A DNA stretch of 64,000 nucleotides from Cryptomeria japonica (lineage: Eukaryota; Streptophyta; Pinopsida; Cupressales; Cupressaceae). The notes under the pieces were generated by a model. The model was not told the origin of the DNA and searched no databases. It saw only the letters and a program-made list of their open reading frames with translations. Shown in pieces: positions 58,791 to 64,000 of this stretch (position 1 is the first letter of the stretch; every line of letters begins with the position of its first letter). Where the stretch lies: assembly GCF_030272615.1 (NCBI RefSeq), contig NC_081410.1, positions 116,881,140-116,945,139 on the forward strand, written 5' to 3'. Both the position numbers and the translations under genes were made by a program.

Positions 58791-59670
58791 TCAATTGCAA
58801 TTTAGTGTCCCATGTTCTTTGGATTTACACTTAGGACATAGCACTAAGAGGTCCTCCCTATCCACCTGTTATTTCTAGATTCTCCCTTCTGTGTGAAGCT
58901 CTATTTTTGTAGGAAGAGTTTGATGAGGAGTTAATCCTCTACACTTTTTGACATAGGTTCCCCAAACCCTATCCTCTAAGATCTTGTCTACAGATATAAA
59001 GGTTCCCAAACCCTAGCCAATTTCTCTAAGTATCTCTTCCCTCGATAATCAATTGGGATGTATTATAATTAGATCCACACTAGCCCCTCCCCAACTTTAT
59101 GCTCCCATGAATTGAAGTAAGGATACCAATGAATTAGATGCACCCCTATACTATCCAAGTAGTGTGGACCACAATTTAGCGCTTTCTCTTTTTTTGACAT
59201 GTTGGGTAATTCTACTAGAAAGTATCCATTGGGTAGGGCTCTCACAAAAATATGGGAACCCCACTTTTAGTGATACCATGCTTCAATTCTTCCAATTTCC
59301 TTAGGACCTCCTCCATTTTTTATAAACATTCTTGATTCTTTAATTGTCCCCCTTGCATTCCTAATTTTATTTTCATTAATTGAAACAGAGTGATTTGATC
59401 TATAGGGATCAAGAAACTTACCAAATTGATTCACATATTAGTGTGATGTCCCTTCGTCCCTAGCCATGATGGCTTTCCCTTTCCATGGTATGTTGGTTTG
59501 TGTCCATACCTCTCATCCTGGTATTGTCTTTCCTCTACTTTGCCAATTGTCAGATGAATCCACCTTTGGGATTTCTATTTGGTTGGACCACCCATTCCTA
59601 CCTTTCTTAAACTCTCAATTACTTAGGAATTTAGTTAGTTGGGAATTTCTCCCATACTCCTACAACTGTG
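58791..59670 (-). pseudogene. LINE ORF1: DUF4283-like RNA-binding protein with knuckle
   Basis: Minus frames give an N-terminal SNQIEIPKVD region, then the DUF4283-type core around 59240-59060 (VRALPNGYFLVELPN, ALNCGPHYLD, WYPYFNSWEHKVGEGLVW). Near 58830 follows a knuckle, CPKCKSKEHGTLNC. ORF1 proteins of plant L1 elements coat the RNA. Several stops and shifts make the copy inactive. The exact start is uncertain. Confidence 0.75.
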
Positions 59671-59895
59671 TCTGCTAGGATCCAATGATCTTATTCCCTA
59701 AGGGTGCTTGCCTTTGTGGTTGAAGCCATGGCAGTCTCTGTTGTCTACCCTGAAATTGATTCCAATTCAAGAGTCCACCCCATTTACTCTATGCATGACC
59801 TCCAGTTTGATAATTCAAGAGTCCACCTGGGTTTGGGAGAAATTACACACTGCCATTGTAAAATCCAAGCCTAAGAGGATATTTGTTTTAGTGAG

Positions 59896-60012
59896 CATTT
59901 AAAAATATATATAATATATTATATGTTGTAATATAATATATAATATATTTTATAATATTATATATAATATATTATATGTTATAATATATAATATGTTATA
60001 TTATTATAACAT
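59896..60012. repeat. TA-rich low-complexity tract
   Basis: Irregular ATATAATATATTATATGTT words over about 115 bp, able to fold on themselves. Confidence 0.85.
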
Positions 60013-60364
60013 AGCACTCACATTATTAAAAAAAAAAATTGACCGCCATGAAATGGATATCTGTTACCTGTAGCACAATAAAAACCAAAAATAGACCTGT
60101 GAGGGTCTTTTTACTAGTTAGCACAACGTTTTGGGTGAAGAACATGACCCTTGGTATTAAATATTTTAAATCATCTATTATCTATTTTGGAGAAACAATT
60201 TTTTTTGCACTTTCAACAAGGTATGCTCAAATAATACCTTTTCTAGAAAAAATTATTTTTGCATTCATTTTTTGGTATGAAATGAGAAATTAGGTTTTTT
60301 TATGTAAAATATAGTTTTTATTTGAAATTTTCTTATTTCTTTCATTTTTTTACTTCAATTAGGT

Positions 60365-60580
60365 ATGGCCATGGATGGTGATCAAAACCCTCCCCCACCA
60401 AATCCTCCTACACCAAGAAACCCTCCCCAACAAAATCCTCCTTCAATTCAGGAGTTGATAAATCCAAATTTGAATGAATTGAAGGGTATTTCCCAAATCT
60501 ACCATAGGCACCCTCATTTGTCTCATTTGATAAAATCCTTAGATATCATCATTTTGAATGTGGAAAACCTCACATCATAG
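60365..60580 (+). CDS. Pro/Asn-rich short ORF, possible gag start
   Basis: MAMDGDQNPPPPNPPTPRNP, then I-Q-E-L-I-N-P and a mixed tail, ending at a stop 31 bp before a TGTAGAGCCCC that looks like an LTR start. Pro-rich starts of this kind occur in plant Gypsy gag. A truncated element cut by a later insertion is possible, but no domain confirms it. Confidence 0.3.
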   Translation: MAMDGDQNPPPPNPPTPRNPPQQNPPSIQELINPNLNELKGISQIYHRHPHLSHLIKSLDIIILNVENLTS

Positions 60581-60611
60581 ATAGTGGCAAGATGCCATGA
60601 GGCAACAATAT

Positions 60612-62005
60612 TGTAGAGCCCCTCCCCGATCAAGCTCTGGTTAACTTAGTTGACCATGGTTGACCTTATTAATAAATTCTTTAATTCAATAGGATGGGCT
60701 ATGCTAGACGGATAGATTAGTGAGAAAAGTAATTGAACCAAGTTACAAAATCATTTCACCTTGCAATGTACATTTCGATGTGTTATGGATTTAAATCCTA
60801 TATGATCCATTGACTGGATAATCGTGATATGATGTATGTCATTTATTTCAATTTGCAAAACTTTAATATGATGTTAGAAATATGGATGCATGTCTTATCA
60901 ATGGTTGAAAATTATGAGGATTATGATAATGGCGTTAAGAGAATTCCTTTATGTGGATTGCATTGGATATATGGTAAATTGATTTGTATGATGGAAATTG
61001 TATGCAGAGTGATTGAATTGTATTCTTTTATATGTTAAATTTATATGTGGATTATTTGGGAATTATTAATGTGTAAAATGAGATGTGCAGAAAAACTATC
61101 CATGTGACCATGGAAACAATATGGAGAATCAAGCCTAGACCTTTGTGCGTTTGTAAAACCAGGGGTTGTCTATTTGGAAAGACAACACCCCGTACGTATT
61201 GTGTTTTATTCGTAAACGTAAATGTTTTCATGTGTGCTAAATTATATTTATTAATTTGTTTAAATCCAAAAAGAGATAATTTCCATGTGTAACTAAGTAA
61301 TGTATTTCATTGTGTCACTTGACACATGTGCTGAATAGTGTATTGAATATGACATGTCTCTTGGAGGGAAATTGTTTCAACCAATTCCTTTTTCAAATAT
61401 TTGAGTGTGGTCCCAGATTTGCCTTGGGTAGAGAGTCTTTGGAGTGGTCAACTCAAGTTTGACCCGTAGGTTAACTTCAGGTGGGTTTCTAAGGGGTCAA
61501 ATGGACTCCTAGGATTAGTTTAGGGGCTTTTCCAAAGGTCCATAGGGTATACCTATGGGTTAGGGGTATTTTTAAGCATGTAACCACTCCCATGTGTCTG
61601 ATTTGACACCTCAAAAGTTGGTTTTCCCAAGATGAGCGAAAATCCAACTTGGAGGATTCCTCCTAGGTTAGATAACCTTCCTTTCATGTGTCAGTTTCTC
61701 TTCCCCACTTTCTCTTACCTTTTCAGTTTTCCAATTTTAGTAACTTGTAAGAGGTTGGGAATACCAACCAATGTAAGTTCTCACTCTACCCAAGAGGTTG
61801 GAAAGAGTGAGAGAAGCCTTCTTAGGCAAGGGTTAGAGACTTAGGATGGTAATCACCCACTCTCCATCTTTGGAGACTAGAATCTTGAAGTTTTTTGGGA
61901 AGTTTAGAATAGGAATTTTGGCTAAGTTGTAATAACCCACCATACTTAACCCAACAAAATTTGACCATTTTTTTTTTTGGTTACTTTGATCATTTGTGTT
62001 TGATT
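60612..62005. other. Possible LTR start and unassigned sequence
   Basis: TGTAGAGCCCCTCCCC at 60612 resembles a Gypsy LTR edge. No partner copy is in the window. The rest shows only short frames. Confidence 0.3.
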
Positions 62006-62180
62006 CAATCGCATACTCTAGGCATCCATCCATTAGGATTAGGCATTCATCCATCTGGGATGAGCATCTAACCAAACAGGTTAGGCATCTGTCCATACGG
62101 AGCAGGAGGTTTCATCTATCTAATACGGAATAGGCATCTACCCATACGGGGTAGGCATCTATCCAATTGGGATAGGAGGT
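62006..62180 (+). repeat. Minisatellite with TAGGCATCTATCCATACGGG units
   Basis: About seven imperfect units of 21-25 bp share GGCATCYRTCCAT followed by ACGGGGT or TTGGGAT. They are interrupted once by a divergent stretch near 62110. Confidence 0.8.
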
Positions 62181-63844
62181 GCTCTGGCCAAAGACTTAGA
62201 CTCATCGGGACCATTCAGGTCCTGAGCCACTCACTAAGTACTACACTCTTCTAATAGGAGTGCATTGAGGTTGACGTCCTTAGGAGTAGTTAAATAACAT
62301 AATACAAGCATGAATTCCACCTCGGAATTTGGCTTAAAGCCTCGGGAAGTCAAGCGAGTCCATACGGGATTCCTTCCGAGCATGCATTGAATTACTTTTT
62401 CCTTTTTATTATACTTATCTTTCAAATTAGGATTCTACTCAATCCTTCTTCTTACCAAACCTAGACCCCACCCATAAATGCCTGAGTACTAGGGACAACT
62501 CCATCCCAAGACTGCCTACATACCCGTTTCGGCACGAGATCAAGGCGTAAAGTATGTAGTTCTATTTTGTACTCTATGGTTTGATGTAAACGGATTAGTG
62601 GGTATGCAACCCTTTCTAGGGTCAATGTCCCAGACAGTTTCTCTGCGGTTGCTACCCATGGTGGTAGCACTTAAGCAAAGGCTCAAGATGGCCTATTGCT
62701 TGTGGCCTAAAACAACTAAATCCTAATACTTATCATAAGCATCACCCTTGACCAAATGTCAATTGTCAATAATTATTCGAGATTAAATCAATTTCATAAA
62801 AGCATTTCACTCAATCATCCCTATAAGAGTTTACTATGGTTTAACTTAGCGGATGAAAGATCATTTCAGAATTATCTTATTAGATTATCGATCCAAGGGG
62901 GATTACCCGCCCCTTGGATTTTAACTTCCAAGTGTCCCTTATTACTCCCCGGCGATTTATAGGGATGATGCCACAGATGTCATTGATGCAGCTTTATTAG
63001 GCGTTAAGTGTAGTAGTTCAACACAACGACATTACCCATAAGCGTGACCCAGAGGCACTGTATATACCGAACGCTGCTAGGTTTTGGTTTTCCGACTTCC
63101 TTTATTTTGTTTTCTAACTAAGAAGCTATGAAAACATCATGCTTGAAAACAATTATGAATTGAATGTACGTAATTGCAAGGTTTAATTAATTGAAATAAC
63201 TACTTTGATGGCATTCAATTACTACTTGATAGAATTACCATTCTTCTACAACTAAACTATTTAATATATGATTGCACGATAAAGACAATTATGAACTCAC
63301 GTATTAAAATGTGTAAAATGATGGAAATGTAACTTGATCGTGAATGTAAATTAATATATGAGTAATTTGATGATGTAAAAACAATAGTGTCATTTACATG
63401 CAAAATGAAGCAATGTTTACTTCTATCACGAGAATAATTAATTATAGAATTACTAGTTCAAAATGAACAATTAGTTTAAACTTTTGGCAATTTTGGATCG
63501 ATCATAATATTATGACTTAATTGTTTTAAATGAATCTAAATATTATCGACTAAGTAACCCAATAAATCTCCAATGGGTTGGAAGATTTCAATTTTACACA
63601 TAAATTTGAAATTACAAATTCACTATACAATGGTCCTAATTACTTATAAATTTTTCCTAAGTTTAAATTTACTAACTTAAAAATTTATAACAATTAAACT
63701 TAAAATTTAACTAAGCAAATATTAATAATTTTTAAATTGTAATTTAATAAATAAAAGAAAAGTTTTAAACAATTAAAAAAAAGCACGATTTTTTTGTTTA
63801 AAGTAATGGGGAGTGGGGAGGGGCCCACGGGTCCCATCAGTGAT
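62181..63844. other. Unassigned sequence
   Basis: GC-moderate to 63110, then AT-rich. Only short frames are present and I recognise no gene or element edge. Confidence 0.4.
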
Positions 63845-63916
63845 GAGGGGACCGCCGTGGTCCCCTCCACTAACCTGCGGTCACTGTCGTAACAGTGACC
63901 GCAAGTTAGTGGAGGG
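63845..63916. other. Two overlapping hairpins
   Basis: A perfect 9-bp stem GAGGGGACC / GGTCCCCTC with a 5-base loop (63845-63867) overlaps a 25-bp stem with one mismatch and a CGTA loop (63863-63916). They share 63863-63867, so only one can form fully. A third partial copy, CACTAACCTGTGG, follows near 63930. Confidence 0.85.
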
Positions 63917-64000
63917 TACCACTAGGTACCACTAACCTGTGGGCAATAACACCACCTCGTCCCCTCCCTGCGTCGATCTACTTGCGAAGCTAAATTTCTT

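Larger units (their letters stand above)
52458..59890 (-). mobile_element. L1-type LINE with C-terminal RNase H
   Basis: Minus-strand element with ORF1 (DUF4283-like and knuckle), ORF2 (endonuclease, RT, zf-RVT, RNase H) and a 3' end at about 52458 formed by three ATATGAAA-like units. No target duplication was found, and the 5' boundary is approximate. The RNase H domain is interrupted by a solo LTR. Both ORFs are broken by many stops. Confidence 0.85.

Overview
The window is nuclear DNA of a land plant with a large, repeat-choked genome. A gymnosperm or another big-genome plant would fit, but nothing visible fixes the species. I see no ordinary host gene, no rRNA and no tRNA gene. Almost everything is mobile-element sequence, mostly nested LTR retrotransposons, several with exact 5-bp target duplications.

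Layout. (1) 77-18156 is a complete 18-kb Ty3/Gypsy element of the Tat type on the minus strand. It has 1431-bp LTRs and a CTTAG duplication, and sits in the integrase of an older minus-strand Copia element (1-76 and 18162 to at least 20693). (2) 20694-23519 is a small LTR element with no gag or pol and a GC-rich core. (3) 23761-31360 is an old minus-strand chromovirus (Gypsy with chromodomain). (4) 33336-36425 is a TRIM with only 64 bp between its LTRs, split by a 2.7-kb solo LTR. (5) 39773-52457 is a plus-strand, pol-less Tat-like element with two C-X2-H-X4-H-X4-C knuckles. Its reading frame is split by (6) 42108-48769, a second pol-less minus-strand element with four zinc knuckles and an unknown second ORF. 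(7) About 52458-59890 is a minus-strand L1-type LINE whose RNase H domain is cut by a solo LTR. (8) 59900-64000 holds AT-rich sequence, minisatellites and two strong hairpins.

The most interesting system is in the 18-kb Gypsy element. Besides minus-strand gag-pol it carries an opposite-strand gene for a plant mobile domain (PMD) protein with its own TATA box. The leader of each transcription unit holds an array of short sites with core TAGCGC(A/G)T, read in the sense direction in both. The sites lie on a 21-bp grid. In the PMD leader the spacing runs 21-21-18, a 60-bp higher-order unit. The spacers vary while the CpG-bearing core persists, even though coding parts of the same element have accumulated many stop codons. 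This suggests a shared cis-element, perhaps bound by an element-encoded protein.

All coding sequences here are broken by stops or frameshifts, so present activity is unlikely. The two pol-less elements would need enzymes in trans.
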